In this document: positions 18,702 to 26,970 of the stretch, piece after piece | Position numbering within the stretch: position 1 is the first letter of the stretch | How the letters are laid out: each line of letters begins with the position of its first letter | Source: Sphingobacteriaceae bacterium | GTDB lineage: Bacteria; Bacteroidota; Bacteroidia; Sphingobacteriales; Sphingobacteriaceae | Length of the DNA stretch: 64,000 nt | Reading direction: 5' to 3' | Assembly: GCA_014380615.1 (NCBI GenBank) | Contig: JACMJM010000024.1 | Location: 1 to 64,000 of the forward strand | Made by a program: the position numbers and the translations under genes | The notes under the pieces: generated by a model | What the model saw: only the letters and a program-made list of their open reading frames with translations | What the model was told of the DNA's origin: nothing | Database searches by the model: none

Positions 18702-19835
18702 ATGACTAACAAATACGACTACCTAATAGTAGGCTCGGGTTTATTCGGAGCCGTTTTTGCACACGAAGCCACCAAAGCAGGAAAAACATGCCTTGTAATT
18801 GATAAACGTGAGCATTCCGGCGGCAATATTTATTGTAAGGAAATGGAGGGCATCAATGTTCATTGGTACGGAGCCCATATTTTCCATACCAACGATAAGG
18901 AAATTTGGGACTATGTAAATCAATTCACAGAGTTTAACCGCTATACCAATTCGCCGGTAGCAAATTATAAGGGAGAGTTATACAACCTTCCGTTCAACAT
19001 GAATACTTTCTATCGTCTCTGGGGTACCAAAACTCCTGAAGAGGCAAAACAAAAAATTGCGGATCAGATTGAAAACCTTGGTATTACCGAGCCGAAAAAT
19101 ATGGAGGAACAGGCTTTGAAACTTGTTGGCCCGGATATTTACGAAAAGTTGATTAAACACTATACCGAAAAGCAATGGGGGCGGAGTGCCACGGAACTGC
19201 CTGCCTTCATTATCAAAAGATTACCGGTTCGGTTTACTTATGATAACAACTACTTTAACGATAAATATCAGGGGATTCCGGTAGGGGGATATAATAAGAT
19301 TATTGAAGGACTGCTGGAAGGAGTTGAAGTTCGTCTAAACACAGATTTCTTTGCTGATCGGGAGGCGTTAAGTCAATTAGGAGATAAAATTGTGTTTACC
19401 GGCAAGATTGATGAGTACTTCGGGTATCAATTCGGAGAACTGGAGTACCGGAGCTTAAAATTTGAAGTAGAGACTCTTGATCAGGAAAATTACCAGGGTA
19501 ATGCGGTTTTTAATTACACCGATGCCGAAACCCCTTATAACCGGGTTTATGAGCATAAGCATTTCGAATTCGGAACTCAACCCAAAACAGTTATAACCAA
19601 GGAATATCCATTACAAGGATCAAAAGGGCTAGAGCCCTATTATCCTGTAAATGATGAAAATAACTCGGCTATTGTTAAAAGGTACCAGGAACTTGCGAAA
19701 GCAGAAACAAATGTCATTTTCGGCGGCCGCCTGGCCGAATACCGGTATTACGATATGCACCAGGTTATCGGATCTGCTTTGGTAAAAGCTAAAAGGGAAC
19801 TGGGAATTATTCAGGAGGGAAACCTGATAAGCTAA
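18702..19835 (+). CDS. glf: UDP-galactopyranose mutase
   Basis: Flavoenzyme interconverting UDP-galactopyranose and UDP-galactofuranose, the donor for galactofuranose. YDYLIVGSGLFGAVFAHEATKAGKTCLVIDKREHSGGN is the FAD Rossmann motif. VHWYGAHIFHTND, NLPFNMNTFYRLWG, YTEKQWG and IPVGGYNKIIEGLL are Glf signatures, and ITKEYP with the closing GRLAEYRYYDMHQVIGSAL completes the flavin site. At 377 residues it is normal length. It ends the glycan locus and implies a galactofuranose-containing polymer. Its last 29 bp overlap the convergent gene. Confidence 0.96.
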   Translation: MTNKYDYLIVGSGLFGAVFAHEATKAGKTCLVIDKREHSGGNIYCKEMEGINVHWYGAHIFHTNDKEIWDYVNQFTEFNRYTNSPVANYKGELYNLPFNMNTFYRLWGTKTPEEAKQKIADQIENLGITEPKNMEEQALKLVGPDIYEKLIKHYTEKQWGRSATELPAFIIKRLPVRFTYDNNYFNDKYQGIPVGGYNKIIEGLLEGVEVRLNTDFFADREALSQLGDKIVFTGKIDEYFGYQFGELEYRSLKFEVETLDQENYQGNAVFNYTDAETPYNRVYEHKHFEFGTQPKTVITKEYPLQGSKGLEPYYPVNDENNSAIVKRYQELAKAETNVIFGGRLAEYRYYDMHQVIGSALVKAKRELGIIQEGNLIS

Positions 19836-21411
19836 GTAGCGGGCGGCTACTTACATTCGCTTTTGCGTTAAAATTCGGCCGCTTGAGTGCTTTGTTTGGA
19901 GTGTTTACGGCTAAATGGGTTGATAAATTTATGAGTTCCGCTTTTTGGTAGACAGCAGGGGGATCAAATGCCAAATTTTCAACTTCAGCAAGCTTAGTAA
20001 TACCCAATTCCGAATTGATTATAGGATAGTTGGAAGAACCGCTGGATTGTAAAACTTGGTTTTCAACGATTTTATGCGTTATAACTGCGTTTATAGAACT
20101 CGTCGAAGGTGCTGATCCATGGCTTGTTGTCTCTTTCTGCAGCTTTATGGTTATACTCGGATCGGTATTACCTTTTAAATGGCTTATACTGTCAGTCAAG
20201 AAAAGTTCATTTCCAACAAAGGAGACGATAGGTTCATCTTTAGCAGAAGTATCAGCAGCCATACTCAACATCGGCTCTGGTTCCTGAGTAGAAATTTGCG
20301 CTGTCGAATCAAAAAACACATGACCCTCCGCATCAAATTTTTGTATGGTAGTAAGCAGCAGGCTATCAGTGTTTTCTTGGAATGTTAAAGTTAAATTTCC
20401 AAGTGTATCTACCTGATAATTAATTATTTCATCTGGATTTATTGAAGCATTAATTAATATTCCCAGATCGTTTTTAAAAGTAGCGTTACCGCTAGGATTA
20501 ACATGCTGTAAATAGCGATGATCTTTGTTATCCACGTTTGATAATAAGCTTAGAAAGAATCCGCCGTTTCCGTCATCTAAAAGGGCATCTCCCAGGCGGT
20601 ATTTAGTGGTTCCCACAGGGAGAGTCAAAAATTTGGTTGAAGCTAATGTAGTGTTGCACCCTCCCTTTGAGTCGATTTTTTTAGTAAAAAATTCATACCC
20701 TTCTCCTTCTCCCGCAACATTCGGAATCACCATATTCCACACGATGGTAAAGCCCCCGTTTTTTTCTGCCAGTAGTTGGCCTATATACTCATCCTTACTA
20801 TCCGAACTTAAAACAACGCCTTCTTCTAACCACTCAATATCCCCGTTTGAATTTAGATGTTGTGCGTATATATCCCAATTCTTATTCCCGGGATCGTTTC
20901 TTGAGTCGGTCCATGCTATAATTGCCCCGCCTTGCCCGTCTGTAACAATAAAAGGCGAAATTTGCGATCCAGAACTCGCATTAACGATAATGCCGGTTTC
21001 GCCCCATAATTTTGAGCCTTCAGAATCGATCCGCTGAGCGTAGAGATCAGTTTCTTCGATGTCTTCCGGGCGCTGCTCCCAGGTTATAATTACTCCTCCG
21101 TTACCGTCTGGTATTAACTTATGAGAACTCTGAATAATTCTGTCTCCATTGGTAAGTTCAATGTTTTTTCTCCAGAATAAATCTCCAGCTCTATTAGTTT
21201 TTTGCACAAAGAATTGGGGAATGGCATATTCAACTGTAGAAGTATTTTCCCACAATAAAACTTCAAAATCTGTATTTAAATCAATTTTAATGGCATGTGG
21301 AATTTTAGAGGTGCTTGCGGGAGACGGCACAGGGGCGTTATTCCCCGGATTTGCAAACAAATTCAGCTGAAAGGCCAGAAAAAGAAATATTTGCAGTAAA
21401 ATCCTCGTCAT
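19807..21411 (-). CDS. Exported repeat protein of unknown function
   Basis: A 534-residue protein from the ATG at 21411 (a TTG lies one codon upstream). The signal peptide MTRILLQIFLFLAFQLNLFA is clear. The body has recurrent blade-like units of the form GxGGxIIxW and DIYAQxxxSxGxxxW (DGNGGVIITWEQ, DGQGGAIIAWTD, EKNGGFTIVWN; DLYAQRIDSEGSKLW, DIYAQHLNSNGDIEW), suggesting a beta-propeller. The last 150 residues are low in recognisable motifs. No T9SS C-terminal sorting domain is obvious. The C-terminus is encoded antisense to the end of glf. Function unknown. Confidence 0.72.
   Translation of the reverse strand: MTRILLQIFLFLAFQLNLFANPGNNAPVPSPASTSKIPHAIKIDLNTDFEVLLWENTSTVEYAIPQFFVQKTNRAGDLFWRKNIELTNGDRIIQSSHKLIPDGNGGVIITWEQRPEDIEETDLYAQRIDSEGSKLWGETGIIVNASSGSQISPFIVTDGQGGAIIAWTDSRNDPGNKNWDIYAQHLNSNGDIEWLEEGVVLSSDSKDEYIGQLLAEKNGGFTIVWNMVIPNVAGEGEGYEFFTKKIDSKGGCNTTLASTKFLTLPVGTTKYRLGDALLDDGNGGFFLSLLSNVDNKDHRYLQHVNPSGNATFKNDLGILINASINPDEIINYQVDTLGNLTLTFQENTDSLLLTTIQKFDAEGHVFFDSTAQISTQEPEPMLSMAADTSAKDEPIVSFVGNELFLTDSISHLKGNTDPSITIKLQKETTSHGSAPSTSSINAVITHKIVENQVLQSSGSSNYPIINSELGITKLAEVENLAFDPPAVYQKAELINLSTHLAVNTPNKALKRPNFNAKANVSSRPLLSLSGFPPE
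19833..19853 (+). terminator. Hairpin at the glf stop codon
   Basis: TAAGTAGC (19833-19840) and GCTACTTA (19846-19853) form a perfect 8-bp stem around GGGCG. The stem starts on the glf stop codon and is followed by a weak T-containing stretch (CATTCGCTTTTG). It lies inside the 3' coding part of the convergent gene, so it may be a terminator placed within an antisense reading frame. Confidence 0.45.
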
Positions 21412-21576
21412 CAATTAATTAGTCACTCGTATTTTAACGATAAGTAAATGTCGTAAAAAAATTCTTAATCCAAGCGTGTTTTTTAAGCCATCCTGTAATA
21501 TTATTGCAACAAGCGTGCCTTTAGAATGATTTTCAAACCTTTCTGGCCAACTTTGTTATAATAGATAAAGTGTATC

Positions 21577-22320
21577 ATGAAATTTCCCCTACTAGCTTTT
21601 TTGCTTTTTTTCGGTATAAATGCTTATGCTCAGCTATCTGATGATAAAATCTCTACTAATAAAGGACCCTTAATTATCCAGCCCATTCAACACGCCAGCT
21701 TTGTAATGAATTGGAACGGGAAAACTATCTATGTTGATCCGACGGGTGGCCCCGCAGCATTTAAAAATTCAAATAAGCCCGACCTTATTTTTTTAACTGA
21801 CATTCACGGCGATCATTATGACTTAAAAACATTGCAGGCCGTTATTACCCCGCAAACAACGCTAATTGCTCCTCTGGCAGTGGCTAATCTGCTTCCTCAA
21901 TCTTTAAAAACGAATCTTGTAATCTTGAATAACGGTCAGAAGTCTAAAATTTCAAAGATAACGGCCACAGCGGTTCCGATGTACAATCTCCCCGAAGATG
22001 CCAGTTCGAGGCATATTAAAGGCCGCGGTAACGGTTACGTGCTAAAAACGGGTAATAAGAAAATTTATATTTCGGGCGATACGGAAGATATTTCGGAGAT
22101 GCGATCATTAAAAGATATTGATGTGGCTTTTGTGTGCATGAATCTGCCTTATACCATGGATATTAAGCAGGCATCGGAGGCTGTATTAGATTTTAAACCT
22201 AAGGTAGTTTACCCTTATCATTACCGCGGACAGGGTGGATTAAGCGATATAAATAAATTTAAGGAAATTGTGAATTTAACTAACAGTAAAATTGAGGTTC
22301 GGCTACTTAAATGGTATTAA
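21577..22320 (+). CDS. Exported MBL-fold metallo-hydrolase (UlaG-like)
   Basis: A signal peptide (MKFPLLAFLLFFGINAYAQ) precedes a metallo-beta-lactamase fold. QHASFVMNWNGKTIYVDPTGG is the opening strand pair, LIFLTDIHGDHYD the HxDH metal motif, ISGDTEDISEM the later Asp ligand region and YPYHYRGQ the final His. It is 247 residues long. The family includes UlaG-type lactonases and uncharacterised Zn hydrolases; the periplasmic location is unusual for UlaG itself. Transcribed alone, with an AT-rich hairpin downstream. Confidence 0.83.
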   Translation: MKFPLLAFLLFFGINAYAQLSDDKISTNKGPLIIQPIQHASFVMNWNGKTIYVDPTGGPAAFKNSNKPDLIFLTDIHGDHYDLKTLQAVITPQTTLIAPLAVANLLPQSLKTNLVILNNGQKSKISKITATAVPMYNLPEDASSRHIKGRGNGYVLKTGNKKIYISGDTEDISEMRSLKDIDVAFVCMNLPYTMDIKQASEAVLDFKPKVVYPYHYRGQGGLSDINKFKEIVNLTNSKIEVRLLKWY

Positions 22321-22334
22321 TATAGTTAGTTATA

Positions 22335-22365
22335 TAATTAATTAAAGTATAAGTTTAATTAATTA
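22335..22365. repeat. AT-only 12-bp inverted repeat
   Basis: TAATTAATTAAA (22335-22346) and TTTAATTAATTA (22354-22365) are perfect complements around 7 nt. It lies 15 bp after the stop of the MBL-fold gene and may act as a weak terminator or be part of the next gene's promoter. Confidence 0.5.
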
Positions 22366-22395
22366 TTATCGAGATATTTATTGATAAACATTTGG

Positions 22396-22420
22396 ATATT
22401 GCTAAATTATTTAGCAATAT
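22396..22420. promoter_or_regulatory. 11-bp perfect dyad just upstream of the radical SAM gene
   Basis: ATATTGCTAAA (22396-22406), a 3-nt spacer, then TTTAGCAATAT (22410-22420). The dyad ends 5 bp before the preferred ATG at 22426, so as RNA it would fold beside the start codon, and as DNA it could be an operator. Confidence 0.5.
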
Positions 22421-22425
22421 TGTTA

Positions 22426-23496
22426 ATGCCTTTCGAAGAGAATAAAGAATATTTTAAGGGTCGTGGTGCCCAGATAAATACCCATAATAAATTTCAGAAA
22501 AATAAGTACATCAGCGAGCATATTGAAGGGCTGGATGAAGAGATGCTCGAAAATGTGAGGACGCAAATCTTTGAGGAATATCCAAAGAAGATTGTAAGCA
22601 TCTCGAACAGCCCGGATTTATCTTTTATGCACTCCATTAACCCTTATCAGGGTTGCGAACACGGTTGTTTGTATTGCTATGCGAGAAATTCGCACGAGTA
22701 TTGGGGATTTAGTGCTGGTTTGGATTTCGAGAGGAAAATTATTGTGAAGCGTAATGCCGCAATGCTTCTGGAAAAGTTTTTTAATAAGAAGGGATATCAG
22801 CCTCAAACTATCATGCTCTCGGGGAATACCGATTGTTACCAACCCATAGAACGGAAGCTGGGAATAACCCGGTCATTACTAGAGGTTTTCTTAAAATACA
22901 AACATCCGGTAAGTATAATCAGTAAAAACAACCTTGTGTTGAGGGATATCGACCTGTTACAGGAGCTTTCAAAATTGAATCTCGTACATGTAACGGTTAC
23001 TATTAATTCTTTAAATGAAACCCTGAGGCAGCAAATGGAACCACGTACCGTGACCGCCCGAAGCAGATTGATGGTAATCAACAAACTTTCATCAGCTAAT
23101 ATTCCGGTGCGCTTAATGATGGCTCCGATAGTACCCGGTTTAAACAGTGATGAAATTCCTAATTTAATGAAAGCCGCTGCGGATGAAGGGATTTTAGCGG
23201 CCATATTTACCGTCATCAGGCTTAACGGATCTATAGCTGAAGTATTTACTGATTGGATCCATAAAGCCTATCCCGATAGGGCAGAAAAGGTTCTAAACGC
23301 AATTGCCGACTGCCACGGAGGTAAATTAAACGATAGTAATTGGGGGCGAAGATTGCGGGGAGACGGGAAAGTTGCCGAAAGTATCCATCAATTATTCCGA
23401 ATTTCGGTAAACAGGTTTTTATCGGGGCGATCTTTACCTCCTTTAGATTTTCGGCATTTTAGCCCCGCAGCAGGGAAGCAAATGGGTTTGTTTTAG
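22426..23496 (+). CDS. PA0069-family radical SAM protein (SplB-like)
   Basis: Radical SAM protein of the uncharacterised PA0069 family, distantly related to spore photoproduct lyase. It carries KGRGAQINTHNKF near the start, NPYQGCEHGCLYCYAR with the CxxxCxxC cluster ligands (not the plain CxxxCxxC spacing variants of other families), MLSGNTDCYQPIE, VHVTVTINSLNE and RLMMAPIVPGLN. The ATG at 22426 fits the family start (356 residues); a TTG at 22381 would add 15 hydrophobic residues and run through the dyad. The reaction is unknown. It is not obviously in an operon. Confidence 0.87.
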   Translation: MPFEENKEYFKGRGAQINTHNKFQKNKYISEHIEGLDEEMLENVRTQIFEEYPKKIVSISNSPDLSFMHSINPYQGCEHGCLYCYARNSHEYWGFSAGLDFERKIIVKRNAAMLLEKFFNKKGYQPQTIMLSGNTDCYQPIERKLGITRSLLEVFLKYKHPVSIISKNNLVLRDIDLLQELSKLNLVHVTVTINSLNETLRQQMEPRTVTARSRLMVINKLSSANIPVRLMMAPIVPGLNSDEIPNLMKAAADEGILAAIFTVIRLNGSIAEVFTDWIHKAYPDRAEKVLNAIADCHGGKLNDSNWGRRLRGDGKVAESIHQLFRISVNRFLSGRSLPPLDFRHFSPAAGKQMGLF

Positions 23497-23544
23497 CCGC
23501 GGGTTGGATTTCAATTAAGCAATCACCGTCAGACTATGTGATCG

Positions 23545-23568
23545 TTGACAAATTAAAAAGTTTGTCAA
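23545..23568. repeat. 8-bp inverted repeat in the gap after the radical SAM gene
   Basis: TTGACAAA (23545-23552) and TTTGTCAA (23561-23568) pair around an 8-nt A-rich loop. No T-run follows on either strand, so this is not a standard terminator. It lies between two convergent genes. Confidence 0.4.
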
Positions 23569-23678
23569 AGATGGGCCAATTACTCAATAACGCTATCTGC
23601 CTGGGAATGGAGGCTTTTTCGACCAGGGAATTTAGTTTAAAGATGATTCGGTTACTTAGTTCGAACCTTCAAAACGCT

Positions 23679-24797
23679 TTAATCCCAGGGGTAATTTTCT
23701 AATTCGCGGCTGGATTTCCCGCTTATGATTTGCTTCTGTTTATGAATTTCTGTTTCCACTTTTGTTTCCTGAACACCATCGGTTACGGCAATATCATAAT
23801 CCTTATTCTTGTAAGAGCCGTGTACAGCAGATTCCTCTACATGTTGCAAAGCGATATCATAAGGGCCGGTAGGACTCATAAGTTTAACGAATACGGGCAG
23901 GCACTCAAAAAGGATAAATAAAAATCCTATAAAAGAGATAGCCCAATACGTATCAAAATCTCTGCTGCCGTCGGTGTTGAAGCTTAATTGCCCTAATGCC
24001 CAGTTTCGATCTTTAAATCCGGCATAGTTGGCTAAGCTATCGAGTTGTTTCCCGCTAAACATACGCTCATTACTAATTCCGTCAATCTCTTTTCGCTTTA
24101 ATATGAAGTTCTCGAACGAGGCCATCTCTGAGCGGACGGCTTCAAGCCGAAGGGCTTTTTGATTTAAAACAGATTCTTTCTGTTTGGCATAAGTTCCGTA
24201 GCCTACTTTACCCGAAGTCTGATTGCTTTTATCGCCGAAAATCTCCTGATTAAGCACGAAACGCGAACGGTTTATATCTTTTTCGAGCGAATCTTTCTCT
24301 GCCTTTAGTTCGGTGATTTTTCGTAATTCATCAGCGTATTTATTGCTGAAAGTTTGGTTCAGCGTGTCGATTTTTGAACGCTGCCCATTAAGGTAACTGG
24401 TTTTTAGTTTCTGCCGAATTTCCTTATCGAATAATTTAAGTTCAAGCGGACGGGAAATCACTATTCCGATCACAATAGCGAGTAGGATACGCGGGGTAGC
24501 CTGTAAGATTTGCTGGTTGGAACTTCCGGTTTTTGATATGCTGGAAACGATGTAGCGGTCCATGTTGAATATCGCCAGCCCCCAAAGAGCCCCGAAAATT
24601 ATCGACAACACAACGGATAGAGTACTGCCTGAAAATACAAAATACATGGCATAGCCGCCGGAAAGAGCGGCGAATAATGCGGTGAAAAAGATAGTTGCTC
24701 CTATCCCTACATACTTATTATGTTCGGTTGGAAACTTTTTTAACGTATCTATATGCGCCCCGGAACAAAACCAGAAAAAATCAGTAATTATCTTCAT
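23679..24797 (-). CDS. DUF4407 membrane protein
   Basis: A 372-residue membrane protein matching DUF4407: FFWFCSGAHIDTLKKFPTEHNKYVGIGATIFFTALFAALSGGYAMYFVF at the N-terminus, then GLAIFNMDRYIVSSI. Three to four helices occur in the first 125 residues. A long charged coiled-coil follows (about 140-250), then a last helix FIGFLFILFECLPVFVKLM near 290. The layout places the coiled coil in the periplasm or cytoplasm between membrane anchors. Function unknown across the family. Monocistronic. Confidence 0.83.
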   Translation of the reverse strand: MKIITDFFWFCSGAHIDTLKKFPTEHNKYVGIGATIFFTALFAALSGGYAMYFVFSGSTLSVVLSIIFGALWGLAIFNMDRYIVSSISKTGSSNQQILQATPRILLAIVIGIVISRPLELKLFDKEIRQKLKTSYLNGQRSKIDTLNQTFSNKYADELRKITELKAEKDSLEKDINRSRFVLNQEIFGDKSNQTSGKVGYGTYAKQKESVLNQKALRLEAVRSEMASFENFILKRKEIDGISNERMFSGKQLDSLANYAGFKDRNWALGQLSFNTDGSRDFDTYWAISFIGFLFILFECLPVFVKLMSPTGPYDIALQHVEESAVHGSYKNKDYDIAVTDGVQETKVETEIHKQKQIISGKSSRELENYPWD

Positions 24798-24937
24798 TAA
24801 ATGGAAAGAATAATATTTTATAAAACGCCCTGTGGGGCAAGTTGTTACATTTAAACAAAAATTAAATACAAGAGGCGCAAAGATACATCTAAAGCAAATA
24901 CCGGATTAGTGTTACCTTTGTTTAAAAATTCTGCGAA

Positions 24938-25252
24938 ATGGAAGAAATAACTGTTGAAGAGTTAAAACGCAAAATTGATAGTGGAGAAGACTTTCAATTG
25001 ATTGATGTACGTGAAACTTTCGAATATGAAGTTTCAAATTTGGGAGGAGAAAATATACCATTATCGGGCATCATGATCGAGTCGGATAAAATCGCGACAG
25101 ATAAGCCGGTTATTATGCAATGCAGAAGCGGCAAACGCAGTGCTGCAGCCATAATGCAGTTGCAGACTTTAGGCTTTGATAATCTCTATAATTTGGAGGG
25201 TGGTATACTTGCCTGGAAAGAAAAGTATGATCCAAATATGCCTGTATATTAG
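24938..25252 (+). CDS. Rhodanese-like domain protein
   Basis: A single-domain rhodanese of 104 residues, cytoplasmic. EEITVEELKRKIDSGEDFQLIDVRETFEYEVSNLGGENIPL is the N-terminal CH2A/DVR region. The active loop CRSGKRS carries the catalytic Cys that would accept a persulfide, and GFDNLYNLEGGILAWKEKYD is the classic C-terminal motif. The loop size fits sulfur rather than phosphate substrates. A TAnnTTTG-like element (24913-24920) lies 17 bp upstream. The next small membrane gene starts immediately after its stop, so the two form an operon. Confidence 0.9.
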   Translation: MEEITVEELKRKIDSGEDFQLIDVRETFEYEVSNLGGENIPLSGIMIESDKIATDKPVIMQCRSGKRSAAAIMQLQTLGFDNLYNLEGGILAWKEKYDPNMPVY

Positions 25253-25447
25253 ATGGTTAAAAAGGTTCTTCTAAATGTATTCTATAATATAGCCATTATT
25301 GTTATGGTTCTTTGTTTACTATGGGGAATTAACAAAGACCGCTATAGTATTGTGGCGATGGCTGTTTTTGCTCTCGGCTTATTTGTCTTTTTTAAAATCA
25401 GGTTGGTTAAAGAGGTTAAGCGAGGAATAAAGAAGAAAACAATTTGA
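25253..25447 (+). CDS. Small two-helix membrane protein (DUF6358-like)
   Basis: A 64-residue protein with two hydrophobic helices (VFYNIAIIVMVLCLLWGI and IVAMAVFALGLFVFFKI) and a strongly basic tail. I recall similar small proteins in Sphingobacteriaceae as DUF6358, but the family number is from memory. The ATG abuts the rhodanese stop, indicating co-transcription and perhaps a membrane-linked sulfur-transfer role, which is speculation. Confidence 0.68.
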   Translation: MVKKVLLNVFYNIAIIVMVLCLLWGINKDRYSIVAMAVFALGLFVFFKIRLVKEVKRGIKKKTI

Positions 25448-25456
25448 CAATACCGG

Positions 25457-26269
25457 CTAGATAGCACCCATTGCCATCATTTGCTCCATCGTAGGATTTA
25501 TACTGCCTCCTTTTGGTTCTAAGGTTACAGCGAATGCCTGTGCCTTAGCTAAGGATTTCATTTTAAGCACCCCCGTTGTATCATTTCCGGCATTAAAAAC
25601 ACCCAAATCTACTGGTTTTCCATCTACAAGAGCCCAAAGCTGGTATTGATGTGAAGGATCATTCGCGGGCATTTTTATAGAGGCTAGATCTATCATCACT
25701 TCAGATTTAGCCGGATTGAATGCAACCATAATACTAGCTGTTGGCGCGTTTGGAGTCCCCTTTAAATTTACAACCTTATATTGCTCCGGATTATGGAATA
25801 TGTTAAGCGATTGCCTGGTCTCGTCCAGCTGTTTTTCAACATAATTAACCCTGCTGGTAAACTTTTGATTAGATTGTTGTAAAACCGCGATTTGATTGTG
25901 AGAATCTTTTAACTGGCTGCGAAGATTTATCAGGGCAAATAAACTGAGTAATAACAGTGCTACTGATGCTGCGAAAGCATACTTATAAAAAGAAGAATTC
26001 GGCTTAGTTATCGGCAAAACCGGAATGTCGTTTTCAGCTGCTCCGGTATTCATAGAATCCAGAATCTTAGAACGCAGTGCTTCCTTTGGTTCCACAGCTT
26101 CAGCTTCAGCGAATCCCTGTAAAGCCTTTTCAATTTCCTCGACCTCAGTTTTTAATTCAGGATAGGTTTCAAGCACACGCTCTACCTCCAGCTTTTCGTC
26201 GGTACTTAAATCGCCCAGAACGTAAAGCTCTAAAACCCCACTCTCTATATATGCTTTTATGTTTTCCAA
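25457..26269 (-). CDS. Anti-sigma factor (RskA-like)
   Basis: A 270-residue membrane anti-sigma factor. The N-terminal cytoplasmic part (AYIESGVLELYVLGDLSTDEKLEVERVLETYPELKTEVEEIEKAL) is the RskA/anti-sigma-K zinc-independent helical domain. One transmembrane helix follows at about residue 92 (YKYAFAASVALLLLSLFALI), then a short coiled coil. The periplasmic RskA domain contains MVAFNPAKSEVMIDLASIKMPANDPSHQYQLWALVDGKPVDLGVF. It starts 1 bp after the sigma gene, so the pair is translationally coupled and the protein presumably sequesters that sigma factor. Confidence 0.93.
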   Translation of the reverse strand: MENIKAYIESGVLELYVLGDLSTDEKLEVERVLETYPELKTEVEEIEKALQGFAEAEAVEPKEALRSKILDSMNTGAAENDIPVLPITKPNSSFYKYAFAASVALLLLSLFALINLRSQLKDSHNQIAVLQQSNQKFTSRVNYVEKQLDETRQSLNIFHNPEQYKVVNLKGTPNAPTASIMVAFNPAKSEVMIDLASIKMPANDPSHQYQLWALVDGKPVDLGVFNAGNDTTGVLKMKSLAKAQAFAVTLEPKGGSINPTMEQMMAMGAI

Positions 26270-26270
26270 C

Positions 26271-26822
26271 TTAATTAAATAGTTTCCTTAAATTGATTAT
26301 CGCCAGACGAACCCGGGTTTTAACCGTTCCTAACGGAATACCTAATTCCTCGGCCGCTTCAACATGAGTATAACCTTTAAAGTATATCAAATCCAGAACG
26401 GCCTTTGCTTCAGGCTTCAAATTCTCAACCATTTCCTTCACACCCAGTACCTCAGGATTTAATGTCGTGTTGCGCTGTTCATCAATACTAACTACGGAGG
26501 TTTCGATATCCTGGTTCTTGCTGTTATTACGAAAATCTTTAGATCGCACTTTATCAACCGAAAGATTTCTGGCAACATTTACCATCCAGGTGAATAAGCG
26601 CCCCTTCTTCTCATCATACGAATCAAAAGAATTCCAAATTTTTACAAATGTTTCCTGTAACAGATCCTGAGCTAATTCTTCATCCTGGATTATCCTCACA
26701 ATAACGCCGAATAATGACGCAGAGTACATATCGTATAATGCCTCCGACCCTATTCGCTGCTTTTGCCGAATAGCCTGGACCAGTTGATCCTCTGGTAAAG
26801 ATATTTTAGTTTTTCTGTTCAA
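26271..26822 (-). CDS. ECF RNA polymerase sigma factor (SigK-like)
   Basis: A 183-residue group IV sigma factor. Region 2 is ALYDMYSASLFGVIVRIIQDEELAQDLLQETFVKIWNSFDSYDEKKGRLFTWMVNVARNLSVDKVRS. Region 4 is LIYFKGYTHVEAAEELGIPLGTVKTRVRLAIINLRKLF. With its RskA-like partner it resembles the SigK-RskA system known from mycobacteria and other phyla. The divergent ferritin-like genes start 149 bp away, so they are the first candidate targets; the promoter motif cannot be proved from one site. Confidence 0.94.
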   Translation of the reverse strand: MNRKTKISLPEDQLVQAIRQKQRIGSEALYDMYSASLFGVIVRIIQDEELAQDLLQETFVKIWNSFDSYDEKKGRLFTWMVNVARNLSVDKVRSKDFRNNSKNQDIETSVVSIDEQRNTTLNPEVLGVKEMVENLKPEAKAVLDLIYFKGYTHVEAAEELGIPLGTVKTRVRLAIINLRKLFN

Positions 26823-26970
26823 ATCTTGATTCTCGCCAATTATAATTAATCAATAACATACATAAGCATCAGTTGTGAGATTTTTACATTAAAAAAAGAT
26901 AAAATTTAAAATCCGTCTCCATTATAGTGTCGTAGGTATTTCAAATAATCGTAACCTAAAGATAAATTTT

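Noticed and set aside
20525-21037. 170-residue plus-strand frame opposite the exported repeat protein
   Set aside because: The minus-strand frame has a signal peptide and regular repeats. The plus-strand frame is rich in Pro and Ser and shows no start signal.
23522-23542. ATCAC / GTGAT short inverted repeat
   Set aside because: Five-bp arms with an 11-nt gap are expected by chance in a gap of this size.
23571-23702. 43-codon reading frame MGQLLNNAICLGMEAFSTREFSLK... between the radical SAM and DUF4407 genes
   Set aside because: It has no clear start context and overlaps the DUF4407 3' end. The composition is not convincing and nothing similar comes to mind; it could be chance.
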